A stretch of DNA of 64,000 bases from CAVPGP01 sp963718065 (GTDB lineage: Bacteria; Actinomycetota; Thermoleophilia; Gaiellales; Gaiellaceae): assembly GCA_963718065.1 (NCBI GenBank), contig CAVQYE010000007.1, positions 62,001-126,000 of the forward strand. The letters run 5' to 3'. The notes beneath the pieces are model-generated. The model made no database searches. It was not told where the DNA came from and was given only the letters and a program-made list of their open reading frames with translations. Of the stretch, positions 45,224 through 52,915 are shown piece by piece. The position numbers and the translations under genes are program-made. How positions within the stretch are numbered: position 1 is the stretch's first letter; each line of letters begins with the position of its first letter.

Positions 45224-45275
45224 GCGCTAAAACGTAACGAAACGGGTGCTCTCCCGGGGGCTATGATCCTGGGCG

Positions 45276-45851
45276 GTGACGTCGAAGACCGGCACCGGGG
45301 AGCTCCAGGGGTATGCCACTGCGGTGGCGGGCCTCTGGCGGGGCCTCGCTGGGACGCTGTCGCGCCTCGACGAGCTGGCCCGCGATCCCGAGCGCTCATT
45401 CGAGGACGAGTTCGTTCTCGCGGAGCTGCCGGGCCTGCAGTACTCGCTTCATCGCGCGGCCGAGCTCGCCTACGGGCTCGAGCCACCGGAGGGCGCCGAA
45501 GGCCCGCACGTCGAGCTCGCCGCAGCGCTCGAAGAAGCCCGCGACGCGACGGCCGAGGTGCTGGCCGGCGTCGAGGCGTTCGGCCCCGAGGCGGCAGCCG
45601 GCGTCGTTCACGAATGGCGCGGGGCGCTGTTCCGGGTCCGGCTCGCACGCATGCGGCTTGCCGGACAGCGGCCGCCGCGGCCGGCCGAGGTCGTGGCGGA
45701 GAGGGAGCCCGTCGCTGCGCCGGTGACCGCGTTCGTGCTCGCTCTCGTCGGAGCCGTCGGCTTCGCGGCCGGCGCGACGATGGACGCCTGGCCGCTCTGG
45801 GCGGCCGGCATGGTCTGCGTGGTCGCAGGCCTCGCGATCTATCGCCCGTAG
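45276..45851 (+). CDS. Membrane protein of unknown function with two C-terminal helices
   Basis: 191 aa from GTG 45276. A soluble helical N-terminal region of ~140 aa (LWRGLAGTLSRLDELARDPE; LHRAAELAYGLEPPEG; LEEARDATAEVLAGVEAFGP) precedes two C-terminal helices (VTAFVLALVGAVGFAAGATM and WPLWAAGMVCVVAGLAIY). No recognised domain. A weak terminator follows. Confidence 0.72.
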   Translation: MTSKTGTGELQGYATAVAGLWRGLAGTLSRLDELARDPERSFEDEFVLAELPGLQYSLHRAAELAYGLEPPEGAEGPHVELAAALEEARDATAEVLAGVEAFGPEAAAGVVHEWRGALFRVRLARMRLAGQRPPRPAEVVAEREPVAAPVTAFVLALVGAVGFAAGATMDAWPLWAAGMVCVVAGLAIYRP

Positions 45852-45881
45852 ACAGGCGTCATTTCGAGCTTGCCGTACCTT

Positions 45882-45905
45882 CTCGCCGCTGCGAGTCGTT
45901 TATTG
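45882..45905 (+). terminator. Weak hairpin with T-rich tail
   Basis: CTCGC-CGCT-GCGAG followed by TCGTTTATT, 30 bp after the preceding stop. It is embedded in an unusually AT-rich stretch with an 8-bp inverted repeat (GTCATTTC 45859, GAAATGAC 45910). Confidence 0.5.
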
Positions 45906-45969
45906 ATTAGAAATGACATTAAAGACTCCCGACTCACGGGGCACACGCCCCCGTCCGGAGCGTGAAGAG

Positions 45970-46074
45970 ATGCCCCGTCCGAGCACACAGTTCCGGCTCA
46001 AGTCGTGGCGCCAGTTCCAACGGGCGCTCGACCCGCTCGGCCCGGTCAGGCCGCTGCGTCCGCCGCGGCGCTGA
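45970..46074 (+). CDS. Candidate very small basic protein
   Basis: 34 aa, highly basic and Pro/Arg-rich (MPRPSTQFRLKSWRQFQRAL then DPLGPVRPLRPPRR). A weak GAAGAG precedes the ATG. It overlaps the 3' end of gltX on the opposite strand by 29 bp. It could be chance; no family recognised. Confidence 0.25.
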   Translation: MPRPSTQFRLKSWRQFQRALDPLGPVRPLRPPRR

Positions 46075-47305
46075 GCCGCGCAAGCGACTCCGTCTTGCCG
46101 AGGACCTCGAGGCTCTCGAAGAGCCCCGGTGAGACCTTCGAACCCGTGATCGCGATCCGGATCGGCTGGAACGCCTCGCGTGGCTTCAGCTCGAGCCGCT
46201 CCGCGAGAGCACGCAGCGCCTCCTCTATCGGCGCCGCCTCGAACGGCTCGACTGGCTCGAGTGCCTCGCAGGCGGCACGCACGACGGCCGGATCGCCGAC
46301 CTGGCCGTTGGGCTCCAGCGCACGAAAGAAGAAGCCGGCGTACGCAGGGTAGTCGGCGAGCTTTTCGATCTTCTCCTGCACGAGCGGCGCGGTCTTGCGC
46401 ACGACCTCCTCGTCCCAGTCGTGCCCCTGCTCGCGGAGGTACGCCGCGAGCCGGCTCGCGAACTCGTCCACCGGTAGCGCCCGGATGTACATCCCGTTCA
46501 GCCAGTCGAGCTTCTCGTAGTCGAAGACGGCCGGGCTGGCCCCGACGCGCTCGAGCGTGAAGCGCTCGACGAGCTCCTCGCGGCTCATGATCGTCGTCTT
46601 GTCGTCGAAGCTCCAGCCGAGCAGAGCCAGGAAGTTGAGGAGCGCCTCCGGCAGATAGCCCTCGGCCCGGAACTCGCCGGTGCCGACCGAGCCGTGCCGC
46701 TTGCCGAGCTTCTTCCCGTCCGGCCCGAGCACGTTCGGAACGTGTCCGTAGATCGGCAGCGGCGAGCCGAGTGCCTGCAGGAGGTTGATCTGCTTGGGCG
46801 TGTTCGAGACGTGGTCCGGGCCGCGGATCACGTGCGTGATCCCGTCCTGGACGTCCTCCAGCGGCGAGGCGAAGTTGTACAGCGGGCGCCCGTCGGAGCG
46901 GAGGATGACCATGTCCTCGAGCTCCTTGTTGGGTACCTCGACGCGTCCGAGGATGACGTCGTCCCAGCCGGTCGCACCCTCGTCGGGCATGCGGAACCGG
47001 ATCGCACCATCATCTTCGTAGGCCTTGCCCTCGTCGACGAGCTGACGGGCGACCTGCTGGCAGTGCTCGATCGAGTCGAGCTGGAAGGTGACCTCCCCGT
47101 CCCAGTCCAGGCCCAGCCAGCGGAGCGACTCCTTGATGTAGTCGGTCGCCTCGAAGACCTCGCGGGCCGTGTCGGTGTTCTCGATCCGGAGGCGGCACTC
47201 ACCGCCTTGATGGCGGGCGAAGAGCCAGTTGAAGACGAACGTGCGCACGTTCCCGATGTGGAGGAACCCGGTCGGGCTCGGCGCCATGCGCACGCGGACG
47301 GACAT
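46046..47305 (-). CDS. gltX: Glutamyl-tRNA synthetase
   Basis: 419 aa, near the lower end for GluRS. Class I signatures: RMAPSPTGFLHIGNVRTFVF (HIGN) at the N-terminus and KKLGKRHGSVGTGEF, the KMSKS-like loop, near residue 205. DWDGEVTFQLDSIEHCQQVA and LVERFTLERVGASPAVFDYE complete the catalytic region, and the C-terminal domain (AYLREQGHDWDEEVVRKTAP) recognises the anticodon. Whether it also charges tRNA-Gln (non-discriminating) cannot be told here; no GlnRS or GatCAB is in the window. Repeat R3 lies upstream of it. Confidence 0.96.
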   Translation of the reverse strand: MSVRVRMAPSPTGFLHIGNVRTFVFNWLFARHQGGECRLRIENTDTAREVFEATDYIKESLRWLGLDWDGEVTFQLDSIEHCQQVARQLVDEGKAYEDDGAIRFRMPDEGATGWDDVILGRVEVPNKELEDMVILRSDGRPLYNFASPLEDVQDGITHVIRGPDHVSNTPKQINLLQALGSPLPIYGHVPNVLGPDGKKLGKRHGSVGTGEFRAEGYLPEALLNFLALLGWSFDDKTTIMSREELVERFTLERVGASPAVFDYEKLDWLNGMYIRALPVDEFASRLAAYLREQGHDWDEEVVRKTAPLVQEKIEKLADYPAYAGFFFRALEPNGQVGDPAVVRAACEALEPVEPFEAAPIEEALRALAERLELKPREAFQPIRIAITGSKVSPGLFESLEVLGKTESLARLSAAADAAA

Positions 47306-47383
47306 GGCGTCATGCTAACCAGCGACCTGGCGGCGGGCGTGCGGGCGCGCGGGCGGGCGGCGACGCTGGCCCACCAGGGACCA

Positions 47384-47474
47384 CACCCCCACCCTGGGTG
47401 GGGACGCATCCCTCCGCCCTCACGGTCGATGCTACCCCGGCCAGGCGCACACGACTGTGACGGTTCGGGAAAAT
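47384..47474 (+). repeat. Dispersed intergenic repeat, copy R3
   Basis: The best match to R1: CACCCCCACCCT, GGGTGGGG, CCGCCCTCACGGTCGATGCT, GCACACGACTGTGACG and GGGAAAAT are in the same order. It lies in the divergent gap between gltX (minus) and nfo (plus). Confidence 0.65.
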
Positions 47475-47512
47475 CTCCGAACGCTGAAATCTCCGAACGC
47501 TAGGGTGATCCG

Positions 47513-48430
47513 ATGCTGATCGGCGCACACGTCTCGTCGGCGGGTGGGATCCATACGGCGCTCGACCGCAACGAGGAGCTCGGCGGCGAGGCGGTCCAGG
47601 TCTTCACGCAGAGCCCGCGCATGTGGCGGCCGACGGCGCACCCGGACGGAGAACCTCGACCGCTTCCGCGCGCGTCGTGCCGAGCTGGGCCTGCCGGTCG
47701 TCTGCCACGCGCTCTACCTGATCAACCTCGCGGCGCCGGACGACGCGATCTACGAGAAGTCGGTCACCGCTCTTCGCCACACGGTCGACGTCGCGTGCCG
47801 GATCGACGCCGAGGCGGTCATCTTCCACGTCGGCTCTCATCTCGGCGCGGGCTTCGAGGCGGGGCTCGAGCGGGTCGTCCCGGCGCTGCGGAGCTGTCTC
47901 GAACGGTGCTCCGACACGACCTGGCTGCTGATGGAGAACACCGCCGGGACCGGCGCCACGATCGGCCGCTCGCTCGAGGAGCTCGCGGCGATCTACGACC
48001 GGCTCGACCGGCACCCGCGCCTCGGCCTCTGCCTCGACTCGTGCCACCTCTATGCGTCGGGCTACGACGTCACCGACCGCACCGAGCTCGACCGGACGCT
48101 GGACGAGCTCGATCGCCTGATCGGCCTCGACCGGCTGCGCGCGCTGCACGTCAACGACTCGCAGACGCCGCTCGGCTCGAACCGCGACCGGCACGCGAAC
48201 ATCGGCGAAGGCCTGATGGGCGACGGGCTCGGCACCTTCCTGGCCCATCCGCGGCTGCAGGGCCTCCCCGCTCTGCTCGAGACGCCCGGCCAGGACAATC
48301 ATGGCCCCGACGCGGCTCAGATCGCATTCACGAAGAAGCTCCGCGCGAAGCATCTGAAGAAACAGCAGCGGAAGCAGCCCTCGAAGAAGCAGCCGCCAAG
48401 AAGCAGCCCCCGAACAAGCAGAAGGTGTGA
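47513..48430 (+). CDS. nfo: Endonuclease IV (frameshifts at both ends)
   Basis: AP endonuclease of base-excision repair, a TIM barrel with a trinuclear zinc site. MLIGAHVSSAGGIHTALDRN is the family start. After a +1 change near 47650 the frame continues NLDRFRARRAELGLPVVCHA, LMENTAGTGATIG (Glu ligand), GLCLDSCHLYASGYDV (Asp and His ligands), LHVNDSQTPLGSNRDRHANI, and ALLETPGQDNHGPD. A second shift near 48395 restores the first frame and ends ...KKQPPNKQKV. The last ~35 residues are an unusual Lys/Gln/Pro-rich tail. Net length is 306 codons, normal for Nfo plus the tail. Confidence 0.92.
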   Translation: MLIGAHVSSAGGIHTALDRNEELGGEAVQVFTQSPRMWRPTAHPDGEPRPLPRASCRAGPAGRLPRALPDQPRGAGRRDLREVGHRSSPHGRRRVPDRRRGGHLPRRLSSRRGLRGGARAGRPGAAELSRTVLRHDLAADGEHRRDRRHDRPLARGARGDLRPARPAPAPRPLPRLVPPLCVGLRRHRPHRARPDAGRARSPDRPRPAARAARQRLADAARLEPRPAREHRRRPDGRRARHLPGPSAAAGPPRSARDARPGQSWPRRGSDRIHEEAPREASEETAAEAALEEAAAKKQPPNKQKV

Positions 48431-48461
48431 CAACAGCCGCCGCCTGCGGCGTAATGAGAGC

Positions 48462-48953
48462 GTGACGTCTTTTCAGTCCGCGGCCGAAGCGCATCTCGAC
48501 GATGTCTTCGGCTACCTGCTCTACATGACCGGCAACCGCGGCGCCGCCGAGGAGCTGACCGGCGAGACCTTCGAGCGCGCGCTCCGGCTCTGGCACCGCT
48601 TCGACGAGAAGCGCGGCAGCGCGAGGACCTGGCTCTGCCAGGTCGCACGCACGACGGCACTCGACCACTTTCGCTCCGAGAAGCGCCGCAGCCGGCGCGA
48701 GCACTTCTATGCGATGGAGCACGGCGAGAGCGAGGAGCCCCGTTTCGCCGAGGGCCTCTCCCCCGAGCTCGACCGCGCGCTCGCAACCCTGAGCGCCGGC
48801 GAGCGCGAAGTGATCGCGCTCCGCGTCGTGCTCGAGCTCGACGGCCCCGCCGCCGCCCACACGCTCGGGATCAGCCCGACCGCGTGCTCCACGAAATTGT
48901 CCCGCGCCCTGAAGAAGCTCGAGGAGGCCCTCCGTGACGACGTCGCTGCCTGA
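48462..48953 (+). CDS. ECF-type RNA polymerase sigma factor
   Basis: 163 aa from GTG 48462. Region 2: FGYLLYMTGNRGAAEELTGE, RALRLWHRFDEKRGSARTWL; region 4: LDRALATLSAGEREVIALRV, TLGISPTACSTKLSRALKKL. It overlaps the next membrane-protein gene by 20 bp, a strong sign that the two act as a sigma/anti-sigma pair. Confidence 0.9.
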   Translation: MTSFQSAAEAHLDDVFGYLLYMTGNRGAAEELTGETFERALRLWHRFDEKRGSARTWLCQVARTTALDHFRSEKRRSRREHFYAMEHGESEEPRFAEGLSPELDRALATLSAGEREVIALRVVLELDGPAAAHTLGISPTACSTKLSRALKKLEEALRDDVAA

Positions 48954-49950
48954 ATTCACCGCCGAGCTCCGGCGCTCCCGCCCGACCGCACCACCGGCCC
49001 TGCGCGAGCGCGTCCGTGAGATCGTCGCGCGCCGCGAAGCGCCGAGCCGCCGCCTCACGTGGCGGCGCAGCCTCGTCGTCCTCGTGCCCGCCGTGCTCGC
49101 CGTGATCGTCGGCGGCGTCATCGTCTCGCGCGGCGACCAGGGCGGCACCGTGTCCGCCGGCAGAGACAGCGCAAAGTCGGGCGCGCTCGAGCAGACGCGC
49201 GCTCGGCGCCGAAGACATTCGGAACGGCGACGGTGCCGACGGTCACGGACGGCGCCGCGCTCGACGCCGCGACCGCGGTGCCGCCCAGCCGAACGCGCGT
49301 GCAGGACTACGACGCATCGCTCAGCCTGCGGCTGAAGAACGCGAACGCGCTCTCCGACGCCAGCAAGCAGGCGCTGGCGGTCGCACGGTCGCTCGGCGGC
49401 TTCGCGAGCCTCGGTCTCCGTCAACGTCACCAACGGAGAAGGTGACGCGACGATCCGCTTGCGGATCCCGATCCCGAACGTCCAGCGCGCGATCGAACGG
49501 CTCTCGAGCCTCGGCACGATCACCGGCGAGAGCGTCCAGATCCGTGACCTCCAGGCGGGAGTCAACGCCCTCGACCGCAAGATCGCCCGCCTGCAGAAGC
49601 AGCTCCGGGAATTGCGCGCGCAGGAGCAGACGTCAGAGGTCAAGCGCCGCATCGCCTCGCTGACGACGCAGGTCGAACGGTTGCAGCGCGGCCGCGGGAA
49701 CACGGTGCGCGACGCACGGCTCGCGACGATCGACCTCTCGATGACGACCCGCGAGGACGCCAAGCCGCCGAAGAAGGACGAGCCAGGCCCGCTCCACGGG
49801 GCGCTGGTCGCGCTCGGCTGGATCGGGATCGGCGCGCTCTACGCCGTGATCGTCGGCGGACCGCTCGTGCTCCTCGGCGTCCTCGGCTGGCTCGTCTGGC
49901 GGCTTGTGCGCCGGCGGCGCGAAGAGCGACTGCTCAGTGAATCCGGCTGA
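48934..49950 (+). CDS. DUF4349 membrane protein, likely partner of the ECF sigma factor (two frameshifts)
   Basis: About 338 aa from GTG 48934. A cytosolic N-terminal helix region (~1-45: FTAELRRSRPTAPPALRERV) precedes a membrane anchor (SLVVLVPAVLAVIVGGVIVS). The extracytoplasmic DUF4349 domain shows RVQDYDASLSLRLKNANALS, NVTNGEGDATIRLRIPIPNV, and a coiled coil (LDRKIARLQKQLRELRAQEQ), and a C-terminal helix (WIGIGALYAVIVGGPLVLLG) returns to the membrane. Frames shift near 49200 and 49417 and cancel out. The cytosolic segment is where an anti-sigma function would reside (inference). Confidence 0.78.
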
Positions 49951-50344
49951 AGACCTTGAAGGTCGGTGACTCCTGCGGGAGCTCGGAGAACTCCGGGTTC
50001 CGGCAGCCGAGGGCGTCGAGCCGGTGTGGATACGTCGGCTCGACCTCCGCCTTGCACATCGGCAACGGCTTCCGCACCGCGCGGATCGCGCCGAAGCCTG
50101 GCCGGCGCTGCTCGGCCTCGCGGAGCAGCTGGACGTCGATCTCGACGCTGTACACCTTCTGCATGCACCCGACGTACTGGCGGCCGAACTCCTCGTAGGC
50201 GTACACGAACGGGCACGCACGCTCGAGGCAGGCGGCCGGATACACGACCTTGTCGCAGTGGACGGAACAACGGCGGCACTCGACTTCGTCTTGTGGCCTG
50301 AGCGGTAGAGCGCCCGGCTGCGACGACGTCTGTGGTTGTTCCAT
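49934..50344 (-). CDS. Cysteine-rich conserved hypothetical protein
   Basis: 136 aa. A cysteine cluster at the N-terminus (CRRCSVHCDKVVYPAACLERACPFVY) contains CxxC, C-x8-C and CxxxxC spacings, followed by YEEFGRQYVGCMQKVYSVEI and a later LPMCKAEVEPTYP. A zinc or Fe-S site is likely, but no named family is recognised. It overlaps the DUF4349 gene by 17 bp, tail to tail, and stands alone on its strand. Confidence 0.72.
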   Translation of the reverse strand: MEQPQTSSQPGALPLRPQDEVECRRCSVHCDKVVYPAACLERACPFVYAYEEFGRQYVGCMQKVYSVEIDVQLLREAEQRRPGFGAIRAVRKPLPMCKAEVEPTYPHRLDALGCRNPEFSELPQESPTFKVFSRIH

Positions 50345-50404
50345 GACGGAATTGTGGTGCGGGTTGCGAGCTCCCGCAAGACTTGACAGACGCCGGAGTG
50401 CGCG

Positions 50405-51092
50405 CTAGGCGGCGGCGCCCAGCCTGGTGACAATGTTCAGCACATCCATCTGCGTGAAGGCCCGGAAGTCGGGCTCGGGACCGCCCGTCGAGTCGTCGGC
50501 AGCGAACCAGAGCGCCTGCACCGTGGTCATGCCGAGCGCCGCCGCGCCGGCCACGTCGTCGCGGAGCTTGTCGCCGACGAACGCGGCATCCTCGGCGGCG
50601 ACGCCGAGCTCGGAGAGCGCGCGCTGGAAGATCGCCGGCTCCGGCTTGCGCGCCCCCGCCTCGTCCGAGAAGACCGCGACGTCGATCCGCTCCGCGACAC
50701 CGAGCCGTGCGAGCTCACGGCGGAGCAAGCGCGCAGGCTCGGGCCAGGCGTTCGCGACGACGGCGAGCTTGAGCCCGCGGCGGCGAAGCGCCTCGAGCAG
50801 CGCGTGCGTCGTCGAATCGAGCCGGCGGGCCGGCTCCCAGGCGTCGTATTCGGCGTCGACGAACCGGTCCAGCTCCTCGTCGGTCTGCGGTGCCGAGCAG
50901 CTCACGCAGCGTCGCTCGATAGTCCGAGCCGGCGACGAGCTCGAGGGCGCCGAAGCGCTCCGTCAGCGCGTCGGCGCCGTCGCGGCCGATCGCGGCGAGC
51001 CCGGCACGGTGCCCGGCGGCGAGCAGCTCGTCGTCCCAGTCGAAGCGCGCGAGCGTGTTGTTCCAGTCGAAGAGAACCGCTCTCAGCACCAT
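50405..51092 (-). CDS. HAD-superfamily hydrolase (one frameshift)
   Basis: About 228 aa from ATG 51092. HAD motifs: nucleophile AVLFDWNNTLARF (Asp, with the unusual W-N-N), motif II/III in LAVVANAWPEPARL and SDEAGARKPEPAIF (Lys), and motif IV FVGDKLRDDVAGA. A cap domain occupies residues ~15-85. The frame changes near 50895 (ELL to TDEELDRFVDAEYD) through one base. The substrate, a phosphorylated small molecule, is unknown. Confidence 0.85.
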
Positions 51093-51107
51093 GGTTAGGC
51101 TACCGGG

Positions 51108-52151
51108 GTGGGGCGGAACCTCCTCTGGGCGTCGCTGGCGCTCGGCCCGATCGCGGTCCTCGCCCGCTTCGTCTTCGATGCCGACGACACGCTGCTCTTC
51201 ATCCTCGCGGCGGCGGCACTCGTGCCACTCGCGTGGCTGATCGGCGAGGCGACCGAGCATGCCGGCGAGCACACCGGCGCGGGAGTCGGCGGCTTCCTGA
51301 ATGCGAGCTTCGGCAATGCGCCGGAGTTGATCATCGCCATCTTCGCGATCAGCAACGGCCTCCCGGACGTCGTGCGTGGCTCGATCACCGGCTCGGTCGT
51401 CTCGAACATCCTGCTCGTCCTCGGCTTCGCGCTGCTCGTGCACCCCGGCGACGGCGAACTCGACCGGCGGTCGCTCTGGTGGCAGCTCGCGCTCGTCTTC
51501 GGTGCCTGTCTCGCCTTTCTCGTGGTCGCGGTTCCCGGCTGGACCGGCGGCGATCCGGAGCGCCACTCGCTGGCGGTGCTCACGATCCCGGTCTCGATCG
51601 TGTTGCTGCTCGTGTACTTCACCGTGACCGTCAAGAACCTCCGCGTGCACAAGGCCACAGAGCGGGAAGACGCGTCGGCAGCCGCGTGGAGCCTGCCCGT
51701 CGCAATCGGCACGCTCGTCGTGGCGACGATCATGACGGCGTTCGTGAGCGAGATCATGGTGCACTCGCTCGAATCGTTCTCGCACCAGGTCGGCCTCTCG
51801 GAGTTCTTCATCTCGGCGGTCGTGGTCGCGATCGTCGGCAACGCAGCGGAGCACGGTGGCGCGGTCGTGATCGCGCACCGCGGCAAGATCAAGCTCGCGT
51901 CCGAGATCGCGATCGCCTCGTCCGCACAGGTCGCCGTGTTCGTGGCACCGGCGATCGCGTTGATCTCCTGGATCGTTCGGCCCCCGCTGCCGCTGACGTT
52001 CCGCCCGATCGAGATCGCCTCGATGGCGGGCGCCGCGCTCTTCGTCGCGTTCGTGGTGGCCGACGGCAAGTCGCGACGCTGGGAGGGCGCGATGCTGATC
52101 GGCGTCTACGTGTGCGTGGCGACGGCGTACGCTGTCGCCGGTGACCGATGA
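51108..52151 (+). CDS. Ca2+/cation:H+ exchanger (CaCA family, Cax-like)
   Basis: 347 aa from GTG 51108, 11 predicted helices in two inverted halves. Signature alpha repeats are GFLNASFGNAPELIIAIFAI (first half) and FISAVVVAIVGNAAEHGGAV (second half), with the conserved Glu residues that carry Ca2+. Other helices: RNLLWASLALGPIAVLARFV, SLPVAIGTLVVATIMTAFVS. It exports Ca2+ (possibly Mn2+ or other cations) against the proton gradient. Its stop overlaps the next gene's start by 4 nt. Confidence 0.93.
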   Translation: MGRNLLWASLALGPIAVLARFVFDADDTLLFILAAAALVPLAWLIGEATEHAGEHTGAGVGGFLNASFGNAPELIIAIFAISNGLPDVVRGSITGSVVSNILLVLGFALLVHPGDGELDRRSLWWQLALVFGACLAFLVVAVPGWTGGDPERHSLAVLTIPVSIVLLLVYFTVTVKNLRVHKATEREDASAAAWSLPVAIGTLVVATIMTAFVSEIMVHSLESFSHQVGLSEFFISAVVVAIVGNAAEHGGAVVIAHRGKIKLASEIAIASSAQVAVFVAPAIALISWIVRPPLPLTFRPIEIASMAGAALFVAFVVADGKSRRWEGAMLIGVYVCVATAYAVAGDR

Positions 52152-52915
52152 CCGGTGATCTCGAATACGCGTTCTCGCTGGCCGACGCTGCGGATGAGAT
52201 CAGCATGCGCTGGTTCCGCTCGCCCGATCTGAAGGTCGACACCAAGCCGGACCTGACGCCGGTCACGGCCGCGGACCGCGAGGTCGAGGAGCTCCTGCGC
52301 GGCCGAGTGCGAAAGGGCGAGGGCTTCCTCGGCGAGGAGGCGGGCGAGGCGAAGCGCAAGGCAACGAGCAAGGCGCCACGCTGGATCGTCGATCCGATCG
52401 ACGGCACGCGGAACTTCGCGCGCGGCATTCCCGTGTTCGCAACGCTGATCGCGCTCGAGCGCAAGGGCGAGCTCGTGCTCGGCGTCGTCTCGGCGCCGGC
52501 GCTGCACCGGCGCTGGTGGGCCGAGCGCGGCGGCGGCGCCTGGTTGAACGGCGAGCCGATCCATGTCTCGGGCGTGCGCAGGATCGAGGACGCGATCGTG
52601 GCCTACACGAGCGCAAGCGAGTTCTTCGCGAGGGGCTTCGGCGACGAGTTTCTGGACCTCGCGAACCGCTCCTGGTCCGCGCGCGGCGTTGGCGACTTCT
52701 GGATGCACATGCTCGTCGCCGAGGGGGCGGCCGAGCTCGCGATCGACCTGACGGTCTCGCTCTGGGACGTGGCCGCGGTGCTGCCGATTGTCGAGGAGGC
52801 GGGCGGCCGCTTCACCGACCTGTCGGGCGCCGCGCGGGCGGACGGCGGCTCGGGCGTCTCGTCCAACGGCGCCTTCCACGACGAGGCGCTGGCGCTCTTC
52901 GGCCAGTCCGGCTAG
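52148..52915 (+). CDS. Inositol monophosphatase-family phosphatase (HisN-like)
   Basis: 255 aa. Li+-sensitive phosphatase family: DLTPVTAADREVEELLRGRV, metal site GEEAGE (residues 58-63), WIVDPIDGTRNFARGI with the two catalytic Asp, and the third ligand in TVSLWDVAAVLPIVEEAGGR. Length and the RWFRSPDLKVDTKPDLTPVT opening match actinobacterial histidinol-phosphate phosphatase HisN, but inositol-1-phosphate remains possible. Overlaps the exchanger gene, so probably co-transcribed. Confidence 0.88.
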   Translation: MTGDLEYAFSLADAADEISMRWFRSPDLKVDTKPDLTPVTAADREVEELLRGRVRKGEGFLGEEAGEAKRKATSKAPRWIVDPIDGTRNFARGIPVFATLIALERKGELVLGVVSAPALHRRWWAERGGGAWLNGEPIHVSGVRRIEDAIVAYTSASEFFARGFGDEFLDLANRSWSARGVGDFWMHMLVAEGAAELAIDLTVSLWDVAAVLPIVEEAGGRFTDLSGAARADGGSGVSSNGAFHDEALALFGQSG

